Assembly: GCA_031763025.1 (NCBI GenBank)
Contig: JASSKH010000007.1
Coordinates: 12,382,454-12,446,453, forward strand
DNA from: Macrocystis pyrifera
Lineage: Eukaryota; Sar; Phaeophyceae; Laminariales; Laminariaceae
DNA length: 64,000 nt
Direction of reading: 5' to 3'
Positions 12,497 through 24,000 of the stretch are shown in pieces; positions within the stretch are counted from its first letter, which is position 1; every line of letters begins with the position of its first letter. The notes under the pieces are model-generated. The model was not told the origin of the DNA. It saw only the letters and a program-made list of their open reading frames with translations, and did not search any database. Made by a program: the position numbers and the translations under genes.

Positions 12497-12680
12497 GCAC
12501 AAGGCGCTTCGCTCCGTGGGCGGCGTCCGCCATCCGCTGCACTCATAAGGGAGGATAAAACATTATGTAAACAACTGAAATGGACAGAGAGGTCCATGCT
12601 CTTAGGTGTAAACTGACGACTTGCAAATGCCAATAGCTCCATCCTCCAGGAGAACAACTCGGACGCCGCATGCCTCACGA
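12497..12680 (+). repeat. Dispersed repeat family A, copy 1
   Basis: Shares CGCTTCGCTCCG, AGAGGTCCATG, the CTGACGACTTG-like segment and AACTCGGACGCC with copies at 13409 and 40492, in the same order. No coding content was recognised; class unknown. Confidence 0.7.
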
Positions 12681-13336
12681 AATAGTAAGGACGCAGAGAG
12701 AGAGTAGTGTTGGGTCTTGTCGAGGTTGGATTCAGGTGGAAAAATCCTATGCACATCGCATCAGCTACTAATAAGCTGCATGTGAGTGGTTGTATAGTTT
12801 TGACCACCGGGCAGATGATTTTGATTTCTTCGTTCGTTTGGAGAATACGGCGAGCTGTAAATGCTCGACGAGATGCTGGCTCTCGCCAATTCTGTCTGCT
12901 TGATTGCGTTGTCGCGCTTTGATCGGTGCGTACTTGATTTGTCTCTTCGCGCAGGGCTGATTTTACTGTGTTGTGCTTGCGGTAGTAGATGCTCGACGAC
13001 AGCATGGTCTTGCGTACGCAAGAACAAGGCTCACAACATATATTTTTAAACATTGAAAAAAACAAGAAAAAAACGGGAAAAAGTGATGCAACAAAAATCG
13101 AGACATAATAGAAGAAAATGAAAAAAGAGCAAGATACCCGGAAAATAGTCAACACTAAGAAATAAACTCAACAAACCGGTAATGGATAGAAGAGGATGTC
13201 GGACAAAAACGAAAATTAAAGAAAAACGAAACAAGAAAACGAAAGAACATCAGAAAGAAGGCGCTTCTTCTAAAACATACCTGGTACTCAAGAAGGAAAA
13301 AATCTCGCCTGCAAGTACTAGAAGAAGGTGCTGTTT

Positions 13337-13378
13337 AAGTGGGAGCTCTGAAAGCCCAGAGAGGTGCCCATGGAGCCC
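13337..13378 (+). repeat. Short dispersed repeat, copy 1
   Basis: A segment of about 40 bp beginning AAGTGGGAGCTCTGA recurs at 14479-14520 with several substitutions. It sits just before family A copy 2 and might be part of the same element. Confidence 0.5.
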
Positions 13379-13408
13379 CGTAAGGAATGAAGATAAAAGT
13401 ATGGTCTA

Positions 13409-13712
13409 CAAGGCGCTTCGCTCCGCGGGCGACGCCGCCCGCTACGCTCGCTCAGGAAGGAAAAGTACATCAAATTATGCGAAGCGGACAGAGGTCCATG
13501 ATTGAATATTGCTTGTTGCAAACTGGCGACTTGATAATGCCAAGAGTCCCGCCGCCATGCTTCAGGAGAAAACAGCTCGGACGCCACATATGCTTCGCGT
13601 CGCTGGCGGTTTTCCGCTACGCTCGCTCACATGTCGTACATACATACGCACATACCCCAGGTAGGGTACTTATTTTCTTCTTTCGATATGCTCTGTGTCT
13701 GTACTCGTATGT
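13409..13712 (+). repeat. Dispersed repeat family A, copy 2 (longest)
   Basis: Aligns by eye along its length with 40492-40808, including CGCTTCGCTCCGCGGGCG at the left, ATGCGAAGCGG, GAAAACAGCTCGG, CACATGTCGTACATACATAC and the CGATATGCTCTGTGTC segment at the right. Copy 1 lacks the right third. Confidence 0.8.
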
Positions 13713-13719
13713 ACGAAAG

Positions 13720-15046
13720 AAAAAGCACAGCACGGCACAGCAACACAAAAACAATGAAAATGAAACCGAAAATATCTGAAAGAAAAAAAAATCCCCGTCC
13801 TCTTTCGTACAAAAATTTCCTGCCTGTGATTGGAACACCTTGCACCAGTCAAGAAGGAAAAATGAAAAAAAGAAAAAATCAAACAGCAGAGCTTCTCTCT
13901 CGGCCCCGTACGCCGCCCGCCGCCCGCCGCTCTCGCGACCATCTCGTCACCGATTCAGTCCGGGTAAAGCTTTCCTCACTCTCTTCCACAGTGAGCCCCG
14001 TCGCCCGCCTCGCGTGAAGCCCGGTGCTCACCGTGGACCTCGACGCAAGCTAGACAATGTTGGTGCTCATTCGGGGTACCTCCCTCTTGTGACTTTCAGC
14101 CCGGTCGCAAAAATAAGCATCGCTATAATATTATCTCACAATCCCGAACGACCCTTAAATACTCGTATGTACTCTATCAAAAATCACACATGGAGGCCAG
14201 ACAGAGCCTATTGATGCATCCCTCGTGTCTCGAGGCACACGCGACGCCTAGGCACGAAAGCGGCGACCGCGCTCCTTGCAACTCCCCCTCTACCCGCCAG
14301 CATCCGCTGACACCCGCGACGGTGCCGGGTTCGCCCGCGCAACCGTGCTGGGAGTACACGCACGCACACGAAACGAAAGAAGAAAAAAGGAAAAAAGGAC
14401 CGAAAGTACGACGAGAAATAGAGAAAACAAAGACCCGCTGGAAGGGTCCGGCAAGTAATAAAAGGAGGCGATTTCCAAGTGGGAGCTCTGAGAGGCCAGG
14501 GATGTACCAACCGAGCACGCTCAGAGATCGAGATACCTATAAATAGTTCTATATAACTTATGGCTGTGGGAAATCGTGTTATGCAATTTGCACAGCATCT
14601 TCACGATCCGCCTCCAGGCTCGGGACCACACGGTCGAAGACATGAGAGACACGCTTGACTTTATATTCGCAGCTTGTGAATATACGTCGGCTTATATTAC
14701 TGTGCTCATACGCAGGTTCTCTGCTGCTGCTGGTGACGCCTAAAGACACTCACACGAGCTTCAAAATATCTACTTGCCTCGCCAGATGTCTCATCAACAA
14801 GCACGGGCGATACATGAAGCTTCTCTTACTGAGGAACCAAGACGCGTGCTTGAGGGAATACCCTCACACATGCATTAATAATATGGGAAACGTTTTTGCC
14901 AGGCAAGACTTGATCGTGGACGTTATCTGCGGTCGAAAACCAGGCAGGCCTCCCTTTTCCCCTCCTCAACATGCACATCAGTCAATATTTTACACATCTC
15001 CATGTTATTTTTCCTTGTGCGGAGGATGGCGGTTTCATCGCGTGCT
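13720..15046. other. Intergenic region between the convergent genes
   Basis: No gene recognised. The AAGTGGGAGCTC repeat copy lies at 14479. The last part is probably the 3' UTR of the nucleoside hydrolase, whose stop codon is at 15049-15047 on the minus strand. Confidence 0.5.
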
Positions 15047-18000
15047 CTACGGCGAGCCCAGGTCGCTAAAGATGACATCAAAGAGGACATTCGCGTCGGG
15101 GGGGTGGATCACGGTCACGCTTCGACCTTGACCGTCGCCACTCGCGTTGGGCTGACCTGCTAGGTAGACGGGCGGTGACGGCGATAGGACATAACGAACG
15201 GACCGAAAACCAAGGGCAGCGTTATCGGTCGTTGCTCGGAAGGGGTCGTGTAGCGACCAGATCCACACTCGACAGGGGTAGCGAAAAGCACCACCCGTTG
15301 TTGCGCCCGCGAACGTGATCAAACTCGCCAAGCTCGTCGTGGGCATGCTTCTGAAACTTGCTCTCGCTTCAGTAAGGGTTCAACGCATCTACCGTCTTCC
15401 TGCGCCATGTTTTCGTAACTGTCAAGTCTAGCATGAGTAGCGCAGAGCGAGACAAAATCGCGTTCGCCAATGGGAACATCCCTATCCACTGACGTTATAC
15501 TTCGTCCAAAGTATATGATATCCCGCCGTGCGCGATTGATTGAAATCGTACAAGGCACTCTTCCGGAAGGGGGCATACTATATTTTCCGATATTTCAAGT
15601 GAGCCCGTCTTGCAACCACAACTCCTACAATTCGGCGACGAGTCAACGGGCAAACACGATGAGTTGATGTGCAGACAACCACAACACCAATAATAACAAC
15701 AGCAAATACGCCAACAGCAACGCCAACAACAGCTACACACAGTATCTACCTCTCTCTACAGTTATTAGCGTGGGCGCTACGATCACCTCAAATCCCTTTA
15801 TCCCAGTCTGTCCGCCGTCCGATCACTCAAGAGGACACGCCCGCACCGGCCAGATCAACAACGAACCCGTCAGAACACCCCCCCGCCCCCCCACGGCCAA
15901 ATCAACAGCCGGCGCCTTGCTACACCCCCCTAGACACTGTAAAACACGCCTCGCACTGGGTGACCTGGACAACCAAGGGTACCCTTTGTTTTCGGCGATC
16001 ACCACGGCTGGCGGTCGAGAACTTCACTCCGCACGAGGGGGATGATCGTATCACGTAGTGTGTATATGTTACGGCACCCACGAGGCAGGTACATAGTGCC
16101 TCCATTGCTGTCTCTGGAAGTGGCCACACCAGAAAAAAACAGTTAATTCGAAGCTGTCATCCATAGGCAAGTCCGTCTCACAGGCGGCTATTAGTAGGAT
16201 GCGGCTCGCCCTTTATGCGACTCGCCCTACACCCCACGGCGCTTTGCGCTTGGTGCAAGCAATGTCTGCCTGGTCGGTGAAAATCAGACGTGCTCCGTCC
16301 CGGAATTGTAGGGATGCGAGGGTCTATGGTCATACGACTACGGCCATGCATGACATGAGTACACCCTCCACCTTCGATTTGGGGGAAAGCAGCAATCTCT
16401 TACCTGTTCGCACGATGCGTCCTTGGCTCGCACCGTCAACGACGACATCGCATTTTACCTCGGTAGTCGTGAATAGCTCTGGGTGCACCAACTGCACGAC
16501 GGTAAGGAGATCCCACACATAGAACGGTTGTTTGATTTCTAACATTGGCGCTCCCGCAAGAGACCTCGTAGTCAAGGAAGCGGTGGTTCGAGGGAGCGGG
16601 CAGCGGCGGCGGCGACGGTGATAACAGGTCGAGGGGTGGGGGGGAGGAAGTCTTCAGAATTGGGTTGGGTGTTACACGTTAGGAAATAGCTTCCCCTGAT
16701 ACTGTTGTCATATAATTGCTGCTCTTCATTCACGTCAAGAAACTGAGCGTCTCGCTCTTGATGTGGATGACGGGGTAGGACCGGCGGCGGAGGGCGTCCG
16801 TCCCATTTTTCCCCGTTCAGGTACTGCGCTTTGATCGCTGCCACTGGACAGGGCTGGACTCTCGCCGCTCATGCACTTGCTCGCGGCAGAGGAGCACGCG
16901 CGGGGGGTGGGGGTGCAGCGCAGCCTAGGGCGGCGGTCGAATGCACGACACGATACGCCTCTCACGCCGTAAAATATCTAGGTTTATTGCTATGGTCAGT
17001 ATGTCAGGCGAGGGGAGAGCCAAATCGACGACACCCCAACGCCTTGCGAACGCAACCGGGCGGTCTGGCAACAGGGTGGGCATGTTTCACGTTCCAAATG
17101 AAAAACGTGTCGTAGAAGCAAAGTTGAGGGTCTCACTGAGACGCTCGGACGACCACCGCGGCTACCGTGCCGCCGAGGCTGACCGGAAAAATGGGGGATC
17201 GAGCGCCGACCGAGGTACGCGGTGCGTTAACACGGTGTCCGGTCGACGTCCGCTTTGCAACGGTCAATCGGAGAAAAACAGCAGTAAACATCAACCAACC
17301 AACATGACTTCACAGCCCTTGTTGGCATCTCGTGTTCTCACCAGATGGTTGCCACTAGGGACGAAGCCGCACTTTCACCTTGCCTGCCTAGCCTGTCCAC
17401 CCGAAAATATATGCGCCAGACAAATAAGAGGGATATTGGAACGGGAGGTATAAGGAAGGAAAGAAGGATGGGCGGAAAGAAGCATGAAAAAATAGACGTG
17501 ACAGGGAATGCCACATTGGTGCTGACGATACCCGTGTGTGTCTCTCGCAATAGGTTAGCGTGACTTACAGCTGTGCGATACACAAGCCTAAAACTCTGGG
17601 AATCGAGAAAAAAAGGCGGCGCAAGAAACCAAAGCAGAAAGCAACGACAGCGGCGATGAAAAACCAAAGAATTGTGGACAGCAAAACAAACAAGTACCTG
17701 GTATATTTTATACCAAGTATGCCCGAACGTACCGCTCTAGTCCCCCACCTGGGTAGACAAAACGTGTGTTCGATATCATGTGGTGATCAAAACGAGAGCT
17801 GCGAAGTCAAAAATAGATTAACATGTCCAACATCACATGCAACAAACGCCAGGCGGAGCAATCGCCACAAGTTCACAGTTACACCGTGCCTCTGAATCCG
17901 ACCCTTCGTGACGGGAGCTTCGTTGGTGGCATCAAGAGGAGTCAGCACCAGCTTCAGATCCGAATCCCACACCTGGACGGAGCGGAAACCGTTGTACATA

Positions 18001-21000
18001 AACAACAAGTCGCGTAGGTCGGGTGTTTTTTGTGTTTTTCCTTTTCCCACTGCACATTGCATTTCGTTTCCGTGCCTACTATGCTATTTTGTGCACTATT
18101 CACAGCGAGACCGGCCGTGAAGACAACGGCAACAGCGCATGGTAGCGGTGGCAGCAGCAGCAGCAGCAGCAGCAGCAGTATGTAGCAGCAGAAGCGAAAA
18201 ACTGGTTGCGTCCGCGTGCAATGCGATGCACGTCGCTGCCCCGAGGATCCTTCGGAGGCCGCGATGCTGCGTGCGTGCCAACGATCACGCGGCGTCAAGC
18301 GCATGCCATGAGTCACCGTACCGTTTTTTTTTTACGTTTTTACGACGGGCGCGGCAAGCAAGGGTGCAAACGCGGGCGGAACCAACACCGATGAGTTGCT
18401 GAGACCACCCCAATCCTACACGCATGCCTGTCTCGCGATCAAAATGCGGCACTGTCACAGTACCTGCAACAGTTGGTGCTTCTTCTTATACCCTGTGCAT
18501 GGGCAAATGCGCAAAACAATGAAAAAAAAATGAATTTGACTGTTCAGCCGTTTCTGCAGCCGAACAAGTCGGGGTTCAAAGGGCCAGATTCCAGACCAAG
18601 GTAATTGTTCACCCCGCTTATTGTTGTGAAAGTATAGGTACAAAACTACCTAAGCACAACAACAGTAGAGCAGCCCCACCGAAGCACAGGATTAGTACGG
18701 TCAGCTGATCACAGTTCCGGTCTCATAAGTCCGTCACCGCGTGATTGTTACGCATCAGCGGTGGTTGTGGCTTTTCGCTGTCCTCGTTCGCGAGCCGGCA
18801 CCCGGCCAATATAGACGGCCGAGCCGAACCGAACCGAACCGAACCGTGAAACTTGTCAAGGTTGTGGGCCTGCAAATTTGAGATACTACAGTACGGAAGG
18901 GACAGAAACTAAACAAATACAATTTATGGCAACCGAAGGACACACGCGATCGCTCACGCGCTTGGCCGCCGGCGGATCCCAAAAAAAGTTCCACTCGGCA
19001 CTTCCATCGAAGCCAGTCTCGGACACGTTCCCCGCGACATCGATGGCTCCGCCTGCGTGCGCATGTACGTAGAATAAATCATGCAGATGGCAGATGGAGG
19101 ATGCGAGAATGCTCGCGCTTTCTACACAACGTGTCTTCGAGGACCAAGCATAAGGCATGGCTCTAGGACATCGACACGCTAGAGCATGAAAGAGAGTGGG
19201 GGAAGGAGGGGGGGGGGGGCAGGATGGCGCGCGAGAGGTGGCACTCCCCTGCTAGAGACACGCGATAACCACAGAGCTCACAATCAGGCGCTGACTGCTG
19301 GCTGCTAGCTCATTGAATACTGTGAAAAAAAGGCTAAGAAGGACGACGAGGGGATTCGAACCCCAGCATGTGTTTTTGTTAGACGCTCACTGTAATCACT
19401 AAGCTAGCAGTCACTGCTGACTGCTAGCTCAGCCGATTCATGGTAGCCCCCCTCCCCCCATGCGCATACGAGCATAAACAAGACTACATTGCTCGACAGG
19501 TTGTGTGCACGGTCGGTCGCTTGCACCCCGCCTCATCCCGCCCCAAGACAAGCCGCGTCGGCGCCGCGTCGGCGCTCTCTTTCGGCGCGGGATGCCGACA
19601 TTCAGCCGGCGGATTCGCTACTCTCGGGTACACGGCTGTGCTGAGTTGTGTTATCTCACAACATATTTAGAAAAAGAGAATTACTGTACAACTCTGTCCG
19701 GAAATGTTAAGGATAGTTTTGGGGGCATTGCTATCAACACCAAAACGGTCCATACGTTTCCAGTCAGAATGGCACCATTTTTGGAGACATGGCATGCACT
19801 GGAGGGCGCGGCAGAAAATGAGGTCTGCTACGGGTACGCCTGCTCGGAGGCTCAGCAGTGGCATTCGAACGGTGTTCGAACAACAACGCCCGAAATTGTC
19901 TCTTCTCACGTTCACTAGTTTTGCGGCCCTACTACGTGTGTACCTCTCTCCCGGGACAATCGGTTGCAGAATTCGCCCACCGCTCACCGAATATCGACGA
20001 ATCGTATGGGTGGGGGAAATTCGTTAATTTATTAGTTGCGTCAGTGTCGACCAATGTATTGATTGCTTTTGTTCAGGAGACGATATGGTAGCCCTGATCG
20101 CGGTGATCACACTTCGCCTACACGTGGGCGGGGGCAGAAACTCACCCATGATGAGCACCTTTTCGATCTTGGAAGACACCTGTGGAAAATTGTCCAAAAC
20201 CCAGGCGAGGGCGGTGAGAGGCCCCGTAGCGACGACCGTCACGGGCGAGTCGGCGGCCAGTAGCGTCTGTGCCATCAGCAGCTGGCCTTTCGTGTCCCGG
20301 TTTGAGCGTACAGCACAAGGTAGAAGCAGCAGCAGCAGCAGCAGCAGCAGCACAAGCATACGGCAGCAACAGCGCAGCGGCAGCAGCAACGGCAGCAGCA
20401 ACGGCAGCAGCAACAGCGGTAGCAATAGAAGCAACATCAGGAGAGAGCACATAAGAATAAACATTTTATCTGGCATCTCAGAACTGCTGAGATCGGCGGA
20501 CTGGGTAAGGCGATCATAGGGCGCGCCGAAATACGCTGAATGGCGAACCTTGGCTGTCGTAGGACGCATGGAGTGTGAGTTCAACGACTCGCTCTTCCTT
20601 GCTCTGAAACTTTGTTCGCAGATCAAAGAACCGTTCATCTCGCAAATTTGAGGACATTTTTCTTTTATTTATATTCCCCGGCATTATCGAGACTTTGAGT
20701 TTAAAGGGCGAAAACTAGCGTTGGCAACGGGGTGCGGAGATGGGGGCGGGGAGGTGGGGGGGTGGGTGGGGTGGGGGGCTTACTTGGGGGCGGCGGGTTG
20801 AGGGGTGTGTAATTCTGTCATGCATGGCCGTAGCATTATGGCCATAGGCCTTCGAATTCCTACAATGCCAGGGCGGAGCATACCGGATATTCACCAACCA
20901 CATAGACAGACATTACTTGCACCAGGCGTGAAGCGCCGTGGGTTGTTCGGCGAGTCGCATGGAGGGTGAGCTGCACCCTACTAAGAACCTATAGTGAGGT

Positions 21001-24000
21001 GGACTGGCGGGGATGACAAGAGTTCATCGCGTTTCGAGGCGCCGAGATTTGCGAGCATGACGCAAGGCAACAGGCGGCTCAAAGCGCAACGAAAGCAGCA
21101 CCAGTGGACGGCTGTACGAGACGCAGGGCTGGCTACTGCAGTACGCGCTGTCACAGCATCTTTGTCCATTAGCGTTGCCGCGGCAGGCGCTCTTGGCAAA
21201 CGATCTTGCACTGCGAGCCACGTAAAATGGGCCATGCGCCCCCGGCCCATTGGCGGACATCTGCCTGTCTGTCTACAGGTCCATCTGTTCGTCGGTCTGT
21301 CGGTCGGTCTGCCTGCCTGCCCATCTGGCTGCAGGTCCGCCTGTCAATGTGTTGGCCTGCCTGCTTGTCTGCGCATACACAGCCGCGCGATGCTCACCTG
21401 TTACGCTCTTGTTCGCCCCGTCTCCTGCCCCCTCTTCAAACCGCATAGCATCTTCTTCGGTCTCAAAGTTGTTCAGTTGCGGCAGCAGATTCACTGAGCA
21501 GGCGGTGAGACGCCATGCTGTGGTCCGTCCACCCGGAGACGGGGAATCAAGCACGGCAAGAGCGTAACAAAACGGGGGGGAGGAAGGATGACGAGAGGGA
21601 GGGAGGGATGGAGGGACGGAGGGAGAGACAGCGCGCTCTTTTATTTTCGCAAAGACTTGCGGCGGAATGAAGCTAGGAGGAGTCGACACGGTTTTTTTAT
21701 TGGCTCCGCAAGTGGAACAGCTCTTAGGTGCGCCTCTTCCGGGCACCCTGCTGGAAAGGCTTCGTTTACCCGGTGCAAGAAGTGCCAGCAACGATAGCAT
21801 GGGAAACACAGCAATAACACATGTCCACTGGTGCGAGCGGGTAGAGGAGAACGGGGGGGCGGGAGGGAAAATCACACATCAGGTATATGTCACGCGTGCT
21901 TCGCTTGTCGGCGCCACGAAGAAGCAACGACAAAGTGAACAACACCAGTACTAAATTGTCACGCTATTCACATTCGTATGTGCCGCCACTGTCACTGCCG
22001 CCGCCGGGCACCCCCCCCCCCCCTTCCTCTCCACTCGCCACGTACCGTCTGGAAAGGCGTGCATCCCCTCAAGGGTGGCTTCCGCGACCGGGATGGGCGC
22101 TTTATGGGCATCCTTGCACGAGAACAAACGAAGCACCTTGCGGGTGGTAAGGGCCCCCACGTCCCACCATGAGTTCGCGGGCGTGACTGTCACCCCCAGA
22201 AGGTTGAACCTGTAGGCGGAGTTGGAGGTAGGCACAGCAAGCAAAAATTGAGCTCCATGTGTAAATGTTTGGAGAAGTTGCACGGCGCCGAGGGGATGCA
22301 AACATGTACCGGTCATTTACGATGATTTACTGACGAGCACTCGCACAGCAGGGGGGGAGGGGGGGGTATAACATGTACCGGCCGCAAAACTTTGTTGCCA
22401 GACTAACCAGCAGGATGAAATATACCCTTGTAGGCTAATTCGACAGATCTCTGGTCTTTCACACGTGTACATACCTCATTTCGATGTAGATGCGCCTGTT
22501 TCGTATGAATATTAGTCAGTCGCAGGGTCAAATCGTGAGAGCGTTTCAAGCTTGTTGTGTACGGCAAAGACTGCTCTGAATCAATGGATACTGTACTGGC
22601 CGTCTATACCTCACCATATCATGATATAATGGTACAGCGGAACAAGAATAAACTGCCCCCGTGGCATCGATCAACGGACGAAGTTGGTGGCGGACAACCC
22701 TGCCAAAAAATTAATTTCCGGCGCTAAAATTATGTGGTGAAAAAGTAGCTTAAAACGAATCTCTGGAAGAAACTTCCTGCTACGAGGAAAGTACTGACTG
22801 GAGGAAAGTGAGCAACTTTGGCCAAAAAATAGGCCCCAAACCGAAAATTGGTAATCAGTTCGTAGGCCTAAAGAGCCGGTTTTGAGCGATCATTGTGCTT
22901 GAACCACATGAAGTGCCGCCACTGAGCATTGGTGAGTATGATGATGCCCTGGTATTGAGAGTCAAGCTCTTAATATCGTTCGGTGAGCGTGCTGGCGCCC
23001 AGGCATCAAAAGCCAAGCTTAGATATGTCGCTTTAAGGCCATGATTGAAGGAGCAGATACACAGCCACCAACGAGAGCACGACCAAAGTTATTACCATAT
23101 TTTCTCCGTTTGTTTTCCCCGCATGAAACGCCTGCACAAAATATTACGAAAGAATAGTACGTAATCTCGCGATGAACGGTGCACAGGCCGCAACAAGCTT
23201 CATTGATGGCGTCGCCTCTCGTTGATGAGACCATGTAGATATATATGCATGGTGTCGAACAACTCAACGTACCCAGTCAATTTATATCTCGAAGGTAAAA
23301 TGTTAAAATGTTGTGTTTCTTGCTCGTACCGACGTCTCGTACAGTGGCAGGACCTTGGTCACTGGTTCAGTCGGAAGGATACGAGAAAGCCGAAAAAGCG
23401 ACGACCACGGGGAGCGGAAAACGAATAATCTGGCGACGCGCACGTACTGTACAAATAGTGGGAAAAGATAACCGAATTGGCGAAATAACTGACTGAAGGG
23501 TTACTGTGGTGGGAGTTTAATGCTTACGAGCTGGTTGCGCAGCGCGGGTAGAAGAACAAAGGGTGAACGGGAGGCGATGTCAGGGGGGGTGGCGGGGGGT
23601 GTATTCATTATCATGCATGGCTGTAGTCGTGGCGAGGGGGGGGGGGGGGGCGTGCTCACTCGTTGCTCGCCTTCGTCGTTAGACCATTGACCGCGCATCC
23701 TTTCGAGACCGTTGCTACTCCTAAAAGAGACCTCCAACATTTTGGCGTTCATTACGTTTATTCCATATACCTGGTGTCACATAAACAATTTTAACTAAAA
23801 TTTTATCCCCTTTCTGTTTCGCCGACCGTGGCCACCATCTATCTCCTAGGATAGCGATCGTTTTTTCGCTGCTATCAACTGAACCAATTTTCTTGTCGCA
23901 TTCATCTATTTTCCTCGTCTCCTCCATCACAACCCGTTCCCTTTGTATAGTTTGCATCCTCCCAATATGTGAGTTGCACTCTCTGCTGTTTTGCTTTTCC

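Noticed and set aside
16572-16965. Minus-strand frames between hydrolase exons 7 and 8 as an extra exon
   Set aside because: None matches the family, and exons 7 and 8 already join in phase (TG|G) to give a natural IWSLAGAP run.
20024-20638. 204-codon minus-strand frame with a Leu-rich membrane-like segment
   Set aside because: The Leu run is the CTG array in the intron. Only 20286-20146 is real coding sequence, as exon 4 of the hydrolase.
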